Notes: generated by a model not told the origin, from the sequence alone. A DNA stretch of 64,000 bases from DASYTH01 sp035762905 (GCF_035762905.1 NZ_DASUCC010000056.1:62001-126000), one strand, 5' to 3'; shown: positions 18,015 through 26,296, counted from the first letter of the stretch. Numbers and translations are program-made.

Positions 18015-19291
18015 GCCGTCGCCTCCGTGGTGTCGCGGTTCTGCACCGCGCGGCGCACGGTGCTGGCGGTGAAGGCCAGTGCGGCAAGGGCGACCACGGC
18101 CAGGGCGGCCAGGCCCAGCGCGTAGGAGGACATCGCCCCGTACAGCGCACCCATCACCAGCGGCGGCACGAACCCGCCAAGCCCGCCGGCCGCGCCGACC
18201 ACACCGGTGACCGAGCCGACCTTGTTCGCCGGTGCCAGCAGGGCGACCAGCGCGAACACCGCGCCGCTGCCGGCGCCGAGCGCCGCCGCCATGGACAGGA
18301 ACGCGATCGTGCCCAGCGGCATCAGCGCCGGGGTGAACGCCGTGACGATGGCTCCGGCCGCCACCACGGCCATCGCGACGACCAGCACCACGGCCGGGCC
18401 CAGCCGGTCGGACAGCCACCCGCCGACGGGTCGCAACAGGACCGCGAGCAGCACGAACCCCGCCATCCGGTTGGCCGCGTCGGCCTGGGTCAGCCCGTAG
18501 GCGGTCTTGAGGTAGGCGGGCAGGTAGACCGAGAACGCCACGTACCCGCCGAAGGCCACCGCGTACAGCGCCGAGGCCTGCCAGGTGACCGGCAGCCGCA
18601 GGGTGGCCGCCAGCCGGCGGCCCAACGACTCCGTCGGCACGACCCGGCCCGGCGCGTCGCGCAGCAGCAGGACCGCCACCACCGCGTAGACCGCGAGCAC
18701 CACCGCGGTCACCACGAACGGCGTCGCCAGGCCACCGGCGTCGACCAGTCGCACCGTGGTCAGCGCGCTGATCGCGGTGCCACCCATGCCCATGCCGAAG
18801 ATCCCGATCGCCAGCCCGCGCCGCTGCGGCGGGAACCACGCGTTGACGAACGGCACCCCCACCGCGAACGCCGTGCCGCCGATACCGAGGAAGAACCCGC
18901 CGAACAGCAGCGCGGCCAGCGACGAATGGCCGGCCAGCCCGAGGAACAGCACCGGCACGATCGTCGCCAGGCTCACCAGCGGGAACATCAGCCGGCCACC
19001 GAACCGGTCGGTCAGTGCTCCCACCGGAATCCGCCCGAGCGACCCCACCACCACCGGCACGGCCACGACCAGCGCCTGCTGGAACGACGTCAGCCCCAGG
19101 TCGTCCTTGAACCGCGGACCAAGCGGGCTGAGCAGCGCCCAGGCCCAGAAGTTCACCACGAACCCGACGGTGGCCAGCGCAAGCATCGACACCCGTCGAC
19201 CGGTCGTGGGTGGACGGTCGTCAGCGTCCAATCGCGACACCCTTATTCCCATCGAAGGCTCACCGCCCGTGTTCTGGTGTGTCGCGCCCAT
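18011..19291 (-). CDS. narK: Nitrate/nitrite transporter, MFS superfamily (NarK-type)
   Basis: A ~427-residue major facilitator with about 12 hydrophobic helices and the MFS signature between helices 2 and 3 ('GALTDRFGGRLMFP'). Glycine-rich helices such as 'GIFGMGMGGTAISA' fit the nitrate/nitrite porter branch. As the first gene of the operon it would import nitrate for NarG and export nitrite. ATG 19291 is used; GTG 19297 (GAGAGG 6 nt upstream) and ATG 19252 are also possible. The frame stays open to 19642 but that extension crosses the promoter palindromes and is not coding in my view. Confidence 0.88.
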   Translation of the reverse strand: MGATHQNTGGEPSMGIRVSRLDADDRPPTTGRRVSMLALATVGFVVNFWAWALLSPLGPRFKDDLGLTSFQQALVVAVPVVVGSLGRIPVGALTDRFGGRLMFPLVSLATIVPVLFLGLAGHSSLAALLFGGFFLGIGGTAFAVGVPFVNAWFPPQRRGLAIGIFGMGMGGTAISALTTVRLVDAGGLATPFVVTAVVLAVYAVVAVLLLRDAPGRVVPTESLGRRLAATLRLPVTWQASALYAVAFGGYVAFSVYLPAYLKTAYGLTQADAANRMAGFVLLAVLLRPVGGWLSDRLGPAVVLVVAMAVVAAGAIVTAFTPALMPLGTIAFLSMAAALGAGSGAVFALVALLAPANKVGSVTGVVGAAGGLGGFVPPLVMGALYGAMSSYALGLAALAVVALAALAFTASTVRRAVQNRDTTEATA

Positions 19292-19336
19292 GGTCACCGT
19301 GATCCTCTCGACGTGCACGTCGAGCCTGCCCGGGCC

Positions 19337-19357
19337 GGTCCCTGGCGACCAGGGACC
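19337..19357. promoter_or_regulatory. Palindrome 1 upstream of narK (outward GGGAC half-sites)
   Basis: GGTCCCTGG-CGA-CCAGGGACC is a perfect 9-bp inverted repeat, 46-66 nt before the narK start. Its halves are the GGGAC/GTCCC units of DosR/DevR boxes but in the outward arrangement. It probably lies over or near the narK promoter. Confidence 0.5.
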
Positions 19358-19369
19358 ACCTCCTTCAGG

Positions 19370-19393
19370 TCGCGGGGACCAACGTCCCCGCGA
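19370..19393. promoter_or_regulatory. DosR/DevR-like box upstream of the nar operon
   Basis: TCGCGGGGAC-CAAC-GTCCCCGCGA is a perfect 10-bp inverted repeat containing GGGAC-N4-GTCCC, the core spacing of the DosR/DevR (and Streptomyces OsdR) consensus GGGACTNNNGTCCC. It lies ~80-100 nt upstream of narK, on the far side of palindrome 1, with a GGGACC direct repeat 23 nt apart (about two helical turns). Established knowledge: DosR-type regulators control nitrate transport and reduction under hypoxia. Their action here is inference. Confidence 0.6.
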
Positions 19394-19493
19394 TGAGAGC
19401 CGTGCGGCACTGTCTGATCCGGTCCGCCCAGCAACCGGCCCATCACGCACCGTGCCCGGTGAGTTCGTTAGGGCAGCGAATCGTGCCCGAGAG

Positions 19494-19522
19494 TGCACAG
19501 TGGTCTGGGGATGTGCTGTGCA
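19494..19522. promoter_or_regulatory. Inverted repeat in the promoter of the flavohaem oxidoreductase gene
   Basis: TGCACAG (19494-19500) and CTGTGCA (19516-19522) are a perfect 7-bp inverted repeat with a 15-nt spacer. The right arm runs into CATACT, a possible -10, 38 nt before the start at 19564. A transcription-factor site is plausible. Confidence 0.35.
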
Positions 19523-19563
19523 TACTGGTGCAGGGTGTGGCCGGCGGGTGGGGAGAGGTAGCG

Positions 19564-20904
19564 ATGGTAGCGACGATGGGTCCGCGCACGGCGCGGGAGC
19601 ATGCGCCGCCGGTGGTGCGGGCGCGGTGGGCGATGTGGACATTCGTCGCGATCAACGTGGCGATCGTGGAGGCGCTCTTCTTCACCGCGGACAGCGGGAA
19701 GAACGGGATTCTCACGGTCGGCAAGTTCATCGGCCTGCACGCGGCGCTGGTGATGATGTTCCAACTGCTGTTGGTGGCGCGGCTGCCGTGGTTGGACCGT
19801 CGGATCGGGATGGACCGGCTGACGGTGTGGCACCGGTGGGTCGGGTTCACTCTGTTGTGGACCATCCTCGCCCACGCCACGCTGATCGTGCTCGGGTACG
19901 CGGTGCTGGACGGGGTGTCGATGCCGGAGACGTTCCTGGCGTTGGCCGGCGTGCCGGCGTCACTGCTCGGCATGCTCGCCGCCGGCCTGATCGTGGTGAT
20001 CGCGGCGGTCTCGGCACGGTATGCCCGGCGGCGGCTGCGGTACGAGACCTGGCATGCGCTGCACCTGTTGGTGTACCTGGCGCTCGGGTTCGCGTTCGTG
20101 CACCAGCTGATCGAGACCACGACGTTCCGGTCGTCCGCGTTCGCGATGGCCTACTGGTGGCTGCTGTGGATCTTCGCGTTCGGCGCGCTGATCGTGGGAC
20201 GGATCGTGGTGCCGGTGTGGCGCAACGCCTACCACCAGTTCCGGGTGGAGGCCGTGGTTCCCGAGGCGCACGACGTGGTGTCGGTCTACGTCGGCGGGCG
20301 GCACCTTGACCGGTTGCCGGCCAGGGCGGGGCAGTTCTGCATCTGGCGCTTCCCCGGGCACAACGGCTGGTGGCAGGCGAACCCGTTCTCCCTGTCCGCG
20401 GCACCCAACGGCCGGTTCCTGCGGCTGACCGCGCGGGCGGTCGGGACCACCAGCGCCAGCCTGCGCCGGCTTCCGATCGGCACCAGGGCGTTCGTCGAGG
20501 GCCCGTATGGAGCGTTCACCTCGATGCACCGGACCCGCCCGCACCTGCTGCTGATCGCCGGGGGAGTAGGGGTCACGCCGATCAGGGCGCTGCTCGAGGA
20601 GCAGTCGGCCGGGCACGTGGTCGTGCTCTACCGGGTGCACAGCGCCGCCGATGCCGTGCTGGGCAACGAGTTGCAGCAGTTGGTCGCGGCGCGCGGCGGG
20701 ATGCTGCACCTGCTCACCGGCCGGACCGGGCAGGGCGCGCGGCCGTTCGAGCCGGGCAATCTGCTTCGCCTGGTACCCGACATCGCCTGGCGGGACGTCT
20801 ACGTCTGCGGTCCGCCTGCCATGACCGCCGCGGTGCTGGACAGCCTGCGGGCACTGCAGGTTCCCAACCTGGCCGTGCACGCCGAGAAGTTCAGCCTCGC
20901 CTGA
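19564..20904 (+). CDS. Ferric-reductase-like membrane flavohaem oxidoreductase
   Basis: A 446-residue protein. Residues ~20-220 hold six transmembrane helices with the paired histidines of the ferric reductase domain ('GKFIGLHAAL', 'VWHRWVGF', 'ILAHATL', 'ETWHALHLL', 'FVHQL'), so two b haems are likely. Residues ~225-446 are a ferredoxin-NADP reductase module: FAD site 'NPFSLSAAP', NAD site 'LLLIAGGVGVTPIRALL' and C-terminal 'YVCGPPAMT'. It would pass electrons from NAD(P)H across the membrane to an external acceptor. ATG 19564 follows GAGAGG. It diverges from the nar operon and could share its redox control. Confidence 0.85.
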   Translation: MVATMGPRTAREHAPPVVRARWAMWTFVAINVAIVEALFFTADSGKNGILTVGKFIGLHAALVMMFQLLLVARLPWLDRRIGMDRLTVWHRWVGFTLLWTILAHATLIVLGYAVLDGVSMPETFLALAGVPASLLGMLAAGLIVVIAAVSARYARRRLRYETWHALHLLVYLALGFAFVHQLIETTTFRSSAFAMAYWWLLWIFAFGALIVGRIVVPVWRNAYHQFRVEAVVPEAHDVVSVYVGGRHLDRLPARAGQFCIWRFPGHNGWWQANPFSLSAAPNGRFLRLTARAVGTTSASLRRLPIGTRAFVEGPYGAFTSMHRTRPHLLLIAGGVGVTPIRALLEEQSAGHVVVLYRVHSAADAVLGNELQQLVAARGGMLHLLTGRTGQGARPFEPGNLLRLVPDIAWRDVYVCGPPAMTAAVLDSLRALQVPNLAVHAEKFSLA

Positions 20905-20905
20905 C

Positions 20906-22393
20906 TCAGACGCCGATCCGGTGCCAGGGGCCCCAGATGGCGAAGGTCATGCCGCGGGACGCCTGGATGTTGACGAACAGCGTGTGGCCGTCCGGACTGA
21001 ACGTTGAGCCGGCGAACTCGTCGTTGAACCGCGGCGTGCCGGTGTTGCTGTTGAGCCGATTGAGGGCGATGTCGAACAATTGCCCACGGCGGGACAGACC
21101 GCGGATGTAGTTGTCGTTGACGTTGTCCTCGCAGACCACCAGGGTGCCGCGCGGGCTGGTTGTGACGTTGTCGGGGAAGTCCAGCACGTCCGGTCCGGGG
21201 GACTGGTAGGCGAGCCGCAGGGTGTTCGACCTGATGTGGTAGGCCCAGATCTGGCCGGAGCCGTTGCCGTAGCCGTCGGCGATCGGTCCGATCCCGGTCT
21301 CGGCGGGTCCGCCACCCTGGGTCGAGGTGAAGTAGACGGTGCCGTCGTCGTAGGCGGAGCCCTCCAGCCGGGAGAAGAACGCGGCGCCCTGCGCCCAGCC
21401 CTGGCGGCCGACGTGGGTCAGCGCGGTGTCGTTGGTGGTGGGGGCGGGCTGGCCCGGGGTGTACGGGAAGCTCGGTGCCGGGTCGTCGATGTCGACCCAC
21501 TGCACCCGGTAGCTGGCCCGGTCCGGTTGGGCGGCGGCGAGGTTGGCGTTTGGCCGGCCCTTGACCGCCAGCATCTGCAGCCGGCCGCGGTTGTCCATCC
21601 GGCCGGTGCGCATCGGGTTGCGCCGCGGGGTGTAGCGGTAGAAGCCCGACGGAAAGCCGAAGTTGTCCTCGGTGAGGTAGAGCGCGCCGCCGTCCGGATC
21701 GAACGCGACCGACTCGTGGGCGAACCGGCCGGCCGAGGTCAGTGGTTCCCGGTCGGACTCGCCGTCCACCGGCACCTCGAACACGAAGCCGTGCCGCTGG
21801 GTGAGCGCGGTGTTCGGCGCGCCGGTGAAGTCCGGCCCGACGTCCGGTCCGTTGACCGTTTCCTCGCAGCTGATCCAGCTGCCCCACGGCATCCGCCCGC
21901 CGGAGCAGTTCATCTGGGTGCCGTTGAGGCTGGTGTGGGCGCGGACCACCTCGCCGAACCGGGTCACCTCGATGGTGGTGGTCCCGCCCTGGGCCATCGG
22001 GTCGTAGGCCTTGCCGGCATCGCCGAAGGCCGGGCCGGCGTTGTTCAGCTCGTGGTTGCGGACCAGGAGATAGTTGCCCGGCCGGCAGTGCCGGCCCTCG
22101 CCTCGGAACGCGCCCATGCCGTCGTGCCGGCCGGGCAGGTTGGTGCCGTCGTCGAGCACCACCGGGACCTCGGTGTCGTGGAACGACCGGTACTGGAAGT
22201 CCTCGGGCAGCCACAACCGGACGGTCCCGTCGCGCAGGTCGGGGACGGGCCGCAGCTCCCGGAACCCGCCGGAGTCGGCCACCGGCTCGGCCGCCGCCCG
22301 GTTGACGAACCCGAGGAACGGACCGCCGATCACCGTTCCACCCGCTACCGCTGCCGCACCCCGAAGAACCGAACGCCGGTCGATGTCAGCCAT
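20906..22393 (-). CDS. PhoX-like (DUF839) secreted alkaline phosphatase
   Basis: A 495-residue protein with a Tat signal ('DRRSVLRGAAAVAGGTVIGG'). Family marks of PhoX are present: 'LLVRNHELNNAG' near the start, 'CSGGRMPWGSWISCEE', 'GFVFEVPVDG', 'FAHESVAFDPDGGALYLTED' and a later 'NVTTSPRGTLVVCEDN'. PhoX enzymes use calcium and iron at a propeller active site to release phosphate from esters and leave the cell folded through Tat. Its stop is one base from the stop of the convergent oxidoreductase gene (20904/20906). Substrate range cannot be read. Confidence 0.85.
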   Translation of the reverse strand: MADIDRRSVLRGAAAVAGGTVIGGPFLGFVNRAAAEPVADSGGFRELRPVPDLRDGTVRLWLPEDFQYRSFHDTEVPVVLDDGTNLPGRHDGMGAFRGEGRHCRPGNYLLVRNHELNNAGPAFGDAGKAYDPMAQGGTTTIEVTRFGEVVRAHTSLNGTQMNCSGGRMPWGSWISCEETVNGPDVGPDFTGAPNTALTQRHGFVFEVPVDGESDREPLTSAGRFAHESVAFDPDGGALYLTEDNFGFPSGFYRYTPRRNPMRTGRMDNRGRLQMLAVKGRPNANLAAAQPDRASYRVQWVDIDDPAPSFPYTPGQPAPTTNDTALTHVGRQGWAQGAAFFSRLEGSAYDDGTVYFTSTQGGGPAETGIGPIADGYGNGSGQIWAYHIRSNTLRLAYQSPGPDVLDFPDNVTTSPRGTLVVCEDNVNDNYIRGLSRRGQLFDIALNRLNSNTGTPRFNDEFAGSTFSPDGHTLFVNIQASRGMTFAIWGPWHRIGV

Positions 22394-22536
22394 CGCATGA
22401 TCTTCCGGCCCGGTTCGCCCGATCGCAAGCGCCCGTTCGTCGCGAATTCAGCTCGCGCGTGGCGTCGACCCGGCCGAGCAGGTCGGCCGGGTCGAGCCGC
22501 CGGCGCGTGGTGCCTGATCCAGAACCTTGCGGATTC

Positions 22537-24474
22537 TCAGTTCGTGGTGCAGCTGGCCACGGTGACGGCATCGGTGGACTGGCCGTTCGCGACGAAGCCG
22601 AAGTTCGTGCTCGCGGTCGGGGCGAGGGCGCCGTTGTGCCCGGCGTTGGTGACCGTGGTGCCGGTCAGGTTTCCGTTCCAGACGTTGGAGATGCTCCGGC
22701 CGGTGGCCAGGGTCAGCGCGACCGACCAGCCCCGGATCTGGGCGGTGCCGGTGTTGGTCACCGTGACCTCGCCCTGGAATCCGCCGTCCCAGTTGTTGGT
22801 GCTGCGGTAGGTGGCGGTGCAGCCGGAGTTGCCGCCGCCGCCACCGGGTTGGGTGGTGCCGGTGGCGGCCGTGGACGCGGCCGAGGTGTTGCCGGCCGCG
22901 TCCCGGGCGCGCACCGTGTAGGTGTAGGTGGTGCCGCCGGCCAGGCCGGTGTCGGTGAAGCTGGTGCCCGGCGCGGTGTTCACGATCGCGCCGTTGCGGA
23001 AGATCTGGTAGCCGGTCACTCCGACGTTGTCGGTGGCCGCGTTCCAGGACAGGGACACCGACGCCGAGGTCGTCCCGGTGACGGTCAGGCCGGTGGGGGT
23101 GCTCGGCGCGGTGCTGTCGATCGGGCCGCTGCCGTACCGCTCGGCCAGGTTGATCCCGGTGGTGCTGCCGGCGCCGCCGAGCCGGACCTGGTGGTCCAGG
23201 CCGACGAACTTGTTGTTGAACTGCCACAGGGCCGGCCGGAGCAGGTTGTACTTCTGCTCGTCCCAGGTGCGCCAGTCGTCGAGCAACAGGCCGCCGGTGT
23301 CGCCGGAGTTCGGGTTGATCACCCAGAACGTCTGGTGCAGGCCCTCGTCCACGATCAGGTCGCGCAGCGCGGTCATCCAGCGGTCCTGCCGTTCGTCCTG
23401 ACCGAGCCGCCCGCCCCACTCGCCGATCAGCAGCGGCGCGATGTTCTCCTCGTGGATGTAGAGCCAGTTCGGCCGCCACACGTCGGTGGTCAGGGTCGCC
23501 TTGGTGAACGGCACCTGGAACCAGGGCTGGTTGAACACCAGCGGGCCGTAGTCGTGCGGAGAGTAGACCAGCTGGTCCTGGTTCGCGCCGAGATCGACCG
23601 GGAAGTCCCGGACGCCACGGAGGTTTCCGCCCCACCAGTTGTAGAAGTAGTTCGGGCTGAGGTCGGGATCGGTGTTGGGGGAGTTCCAGGTCTCGCCGGG
23701 GCGCGGGTAGACCTCGATGCCCTCGCACAGGATCAGCAGGTTCGGGTTGATCGCCAGGATGCGCCGGCCGGCGACCTGGCAGGCGTTCTTGAAGTTGTCG
23801 GTGTCGGTGCTGCCGTCCCACTTGGCGCGTGGCGGCGAGTTGGGCGTGCCGTGCGGCTCGTTCTTGATGTCCATCGCGACGATGGTGTCGTTGTCCCGGT
23901 ACCGCTGGGTGACCCATTCCCAGGCCGTGTAGAACTGCTCCGAGGTGATCGTTCCCTTGAACCACATCGGGTAGATGTGGCCGGAGTTGTCCGCCTCGGC
24001 GCTGTGCACGTCGAGCATGACCTTGATCCCGAACCGCTCGCACAGCGCCAGCCAGAAGTCCCAGATCTGCAGGTTGTTCATGTTCGCCAGCTCCGGGTTG
24101 GCGAACGTGTTCACGTTGGGGCGGGCCACGGTCTGCCCGGCGCGCCACTCCAGCAGCAGCTGGGTGGAGATCGGCACCCGGACGATGTTGATGCCGCGCT
24201 GGGCGATCGCCGCGGTCAGCTCGGTGATGTTGGCCGACCACAGGCCGTGGAACACCCGCTCCGAGGCGTTGAAGCCGAACCAGTTCGCCCCGGTCAGCCA
24301 CACCCGGTTGCCTTCCAGATCCACGATCCGGTTGCCCTGCACGTGCAGCCAGTCCCGCTCCGGGACCGCCGCCGCCTCCTGGCTGGTCGTGGTCGCGGTG
24401 GTGGCGAACGCCGCCGCGGAAACGGCGATGGCGGCGGCCCAACGTCGTACTCGACCCCAACGTGTCAGAACCAT
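22537..24474 (-). CDS. Secreted GH5 cellulase with FnIII and CBM2 domains
   Basis: A 645-residue, four-part enzyme: signal peptide (1-36); GH5 barrel (~40-430) with acid/base Glu in 'AMDIKNEPHG' (~205) and nucleophile Glu in 'LLIGEWGG' (~351); a fibronectin-III domain ('PTGLTVTGTTSASVSLSWN'); a PGGGGG linker; and a CBM2 cellulose-binding domain ('CTATYRSTNNWDGGFQGEV' to a final Cys). It should cut beta-1,4-glucan outside the cell. A perfect CebR operator overlaps its promoter, tying its expression to cellooligosaccharides. The alternative upstream frame beyond 24474 crosses this operator. Confidence 0.93.
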   Translation of the reverse strand: MVLTRWGRVRRWAAAIAVSAAAFATTATTTSQEAAAVPERDWLHVQGNRIVDLEGNRVWLTGANWFGFNASERVFHGLWSANITELTAAIAQRGINIVRVPISTQLLLEWRAGQTVARPNVNTFANPELANMNNLQIWDFWLALCERFGIKVMLDVHSAEADNSGHIYPMWFKGTITSEQFYTAWEWVTQRYRDNDTIVAMDIKNEPHGTPNSPPRAKWDGSTDTDNFKNACQVAGRRILAINPNLLILCEGIEVYPRPGETWNSPNTDPDLSPNYFYNWWGGNLRGVRDFPVDLGANQDQLVYSPHDYGPLVFNQPWFQVPFTKATLTTDVWRPNWLYIHEENIAPLLIGEWGGRLGQDERQDRWMTALRDLIVDEGLHQTFWVINPNSGDTGGLLLDDWRTWDEQKYNLLRPALWQFNNKFVGLDHQVRLGGAGSTTGINLAERYGSGPIDSTAPSTPTGLTVTGTTSASVSLSWNAATDNVGVTGYQIFRNGAIVNTAPGTSFTDTGLAGGTTYTYTVRARDAAGNTSAASTAATGTTQPGGGGGNSGCTATYRSTNNWDGGFQGEVTVTNTGTAQIRGWSVALTLATGRSISNVWNGNLTGTTVTNAGHNGALAPTASTNFGFVANGQSTDAVTVASCTTN

Positions 24475-24527
24475 CGGTCACCCCTGACCTTCTCGACCTG
24501 TGGACGCCTGGTGTGCGCCACCTGTTC

Positions 24528-24541
24528 TGGGAGCGCTCCCA
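24528..24541. promoter_or_regulatory. CebR operator
   Basis: TGGGAGCGCTCCCA is the exact 14-bp CebR palindrome known from Streptomyces. It is centred 60 nt before the cellulase start and 6 nt downstream of the proposed -10, where a bound LacI-type repressor would block transcription until cellobiose or cellotriose releases it. Confidence 0.9.
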
Positions 24542-24547
24542 GCACGT

Positions 24548-24578
24548 AGTGTAAGCACACTTGTCGACCATGTGACAA
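24548..24578 (-). promoter_or_regulatory. Cellulase promoter
   Basis: On the minus strand, TTGTCA (24578-24573) and TACACT (24553-24548) are separated by 19 nt; the start point would fall inside the CebR operator. CTTGTC...GACAAG (24560-24579) also forms an inverted repeat over the -35. Confidence 0.5.
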
Positions 24579-24784
24579 GCCTCAGCCGCCCGCGTACAGC
24601 GCGTGTCCAGTCGGGCACAGCAGACTGCGCACCGTGACGGCGCGGGCGTGGCCGGTCCGGCCGGCAGCTGAGGGAGCGCACCCGCGCGGAGTGTCGATTC
24701 GATCAGGAGGTGGCAGGTGCACGACGACGACCGGGTCTTCGCCCTGACCCGAGAGCTGACCTGAGCCCTACGAGAATCCAGGGG

Positions 24785-25115
24785 TCAACCCGAGCCGGCG
24801 GTGTCGGACAGCGTGGTCCGGACCGCACCGGCATCGGGATGGTCGAGCTCCTCGAGGATGGTCAGCGCCTCCCGCAGTGCCCGGTGCACAACGCCTCCAC
24901 GGCTCGCCCGGTCCGGTACGGCGCCAGCATGATCTGCCGGCACAGGCGTGCCCGCACCGGGTTCGTTTCGAGCAGAGCATGGAACTCCGCGAGGACGATG
25001 TCCTGGCCGCCAAGGGCCAGCTCGCGTCGATCAGGTCCTCGGTCGCGGCGAGTCGCTGCCCGGCGAGATGCTCCCTTACCGCCGCCACGTAGGCACCCGC
25101 GGCGCCGCCGAACGC
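24785..25115 (-). pseudogene. Remnant of a SARP/AfsR-type regulator (BTAD fragment)
   Basis: Three minus-strand frames must be joined to read a bacterial transcriptional activation domain: 'AYVAAVREHLAGQRLAATED', then 'GGQDIVLAEFHALLETNPVR' and 'LCRQIMLAPYRTGRAVEAL', then 'RALREALTILEELDHPD', ending at the TGA 24787-24785. In intact proteins these are consecutive helices of the BTAD. Two single-base shifts (near 25015 and 24890) and loss of the N-terminal DNA-binding part mark it as dead. On the plus strand at 24717-24764 a ribosome site (AGGAGG) precedes only 15 codons, another sign of decay in this stretch. Confidence 0.65.
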
Positions 25116-25118
25116 CGC

Positions 25119-25154
25119 GCGGGCCGCCGGCCGCCCGGGAGGCCGGCGGCCCGC
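25119..25154 (-). terminator. Terminator of the XRE-cupin gene
   Basis: A perfect 14-bp inverted repeat, GCGGGCCGCCGGCC with its complement, around GCCCGGGA, immediately after the XRE stop at 25157. Confidence 0.7.
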
Positions 25155-25156
25155 GC

Positions 25157-25717
25157 TCAGCCGGACCGCCGGGTGAGCACGACGAGGTAGCGGCAGGGGC
25201 GGCGGGTGGGGTTGTGGTAGGTGCACGGGGCCGGCGGGCCGAGCTGCAGACAGTCGCCGGTGTGCAGGTCGTGTGCGGTGTCGCCCTCGTGGAACCGGAG
25301 GTGGCCGGCGAGCACCCAGATGTGGTGGTGGGCGAAGGTGTAGCTGTCGGCCGGAAAGGACGCCCGGGCGCCGGCCGGCAGTTCCACCTCGACCAGTTCG
25401 AGGGGACCCCCGGCCGGGGACACCGCGCGGCGCAGGTAGCCGGTCTCGGGGTCGGTCCAGGTGGGTTGGTCGGCGGCGCGCACCAGCCGCCCGCCGTCGT
25501 CCTCGGCCCGCGCCACCAGTTGGGACAGCGTGATGCCAAGAGCGCCGCAGAGCCGGCCGAGTAGCGCGGCGGTGGGCTGCGCGTCGCCGTTCTCGATCTT
25601 GGTGATCATCGCCCGGGACACGCCGGAGCGGTCGGCGAGCGCGCTGACCGACAGCTCACGGGAGGCTCGGGCGGTCTTCAGGGCCTCGGCGAGCGAAGCG
25701 GAGAACGGGTCCGGCAC
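25157..25717 (-). CDS. XRE-family regulator with C-terminal cupin
   Basis: A 186-residue regulator. Residues ~10-65 form a helix-turn-helix ('LSVSALADRSGVSRAMITKI' then 'NGDAQPTAALLGRLC'). Residues ~100-180 form a cupin with 'HHHIWVLAGHLRFHEGD', which would bind a small ligand or metal. GTG 25717 is taken because a TATAGT -10 lies 6 nt upstream, giving a leaderless mRNA; upstream extension would run into the divergent gene. It probably represses itself and the acetyltransferase facing it. Confidence 0.88.
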   Translation of the reverse strand: MPDPFSASLAEALKTARASRELSVSALADRSGVSRAMITKIENGDAQPTAALLGRLCGALGITLSQLVARAEDDGGRLVRAADQPTWTDPETGYLRRAVSPAGGPLELVEVELPAGARASFPADSYTFAHHHIWVLAGHLRFHEGDTAHDLHTGDCLQLGPPAPCTYHNPTRRPCRYLVVLTRRSG

Positions 25718-25723
25718 CCTGTC

Positions 25724-25749
25724 ACTATAGCGACAGTTGACGCTATTAT
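25724..25749. promoter_or_regulatory. Divergent leaderless promoters and operator between XRE and GNAT genes
   Basis: In 39 bp, the minus-strand -10 TATAGT (25729-25724) stands 6 nt before GTG 25717 and the plus-strand -10 TATTAT (25744-25749) stands 7 nt before ATG 25757. Between them ATAGCG-N8-CGCTAT (25727-25746) is an inverted repeat overlapping both -10 boxes, a natural site for the XRE protein. Confidence 0.6.
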
Positions 25750-25756
25750 CGTCATC

Positions 25757-26272
25757 ATGATCCGGGATGCCACGGAGTGCGACGCCGCGGCGTGTGCGGC
25801 GATCTACGCCCCGTACGTCACCGGTACCGCGATCACGTTCGAGAGCGAGCCGCCGACGCCGGACCACATGGCCGAGCGGATCGCCACCGCGCTGCGCACC
25901 CACGCCTGGGTGGTGTTCGAGGAGGGTGGCCGGGTGGTCGGCTACGCCTACGGCGGCCAGTACAAGGCTCGGCCGGCCTACCGCTGGTCGTGCGAGGTCA
26001 GCGTCTACCTCGAACCCGGTCGCCGCCGCACCGGCGCCGGTCGCGCGCTCTACCGCGCGCTGTTCGACCGGTTGTCCCGCCGCGGTTTCCGCACCGCGGT
26101 CGCCGGCATGACCCTCCCCAACGACGCCAGCGTCGGACTCCATCGCGCGATGGGCTTCGAACCCGTCGGCACCTACCGCCGCATCGGCTGGAAACACGGC
26201 GCCTGGCACGACGTCGCCTGGGCCCAACGCCCGCTCGCCACCGGCGCTGATCCACCGGCCGAGCCCGACTAG
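25757..26272 (+). CDS. GNAT acetyltransferase, phosphinothricin/methionine-sulfoximine type
   Basis: A 171-residue N-acetyltransferase with the acetyl-CoA loop in 'VYLEPGRRRTGAGRALYRAL' and the C-terminal 'NDASVGLHRAMGFEPVGTYR' typical of the Pat/Bar/YwnH branch. These enzymes acetylate glutamate analogues such as phosphinothricin or methionine sulfoximine; many chromosomal copies have no known natural substrate. It is transcribed leaderless from the ATG and probably controlled by the divergent XRE-cupin protein. Confidence 0.85.
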   Translation: MIRDATECDAAACAAIYAPYVTGTAITFESEPPTPDHMAERIATALRTHAWVVFEEGGRVVGYAYGGQYKARPAYRWSCEVSVYLEPGRRRTGAGRALYRALFDRLSRRGFRTAVAGMTLPNDASVGLHRAMGFEPVGTYRRIGWKHGAWHDVAWAQRPLATGADPPAEPD

Positions 26273-26283
26273 CCGGCGATGGC

Positions 26284-26289
26284 TAGGAT
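26284..26289 (+). promoter_or_regulatory. Leaderless -10 box for the DUF2332 gene
   Basis: TAGGAT ends 7 nt before ATG 26297, the spacing of leaderless actinobacterial promoters. This decides the start over ATG 26279, which would place the -10 inside the coding region. Confidence 0.5.
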
Positions 26290-26296
26290 CATCGGG

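Noticed and set aside
14335..18072. 1245-codon open frame on the plus strand across narG
   Set aside because: It is the antisense image of a strongly coding GC-rich gene; the peptide is Gly/Arg/Val noise with no domain, and narG has full-length family features.
24710..25564. 284-codon plus-strand frame over the regulator remnant and XRE gene
   Set aside because: Arg/Pro-rich peptide without domain; the minus strand carries recognisable BTAD and XRE-cupin sequence.
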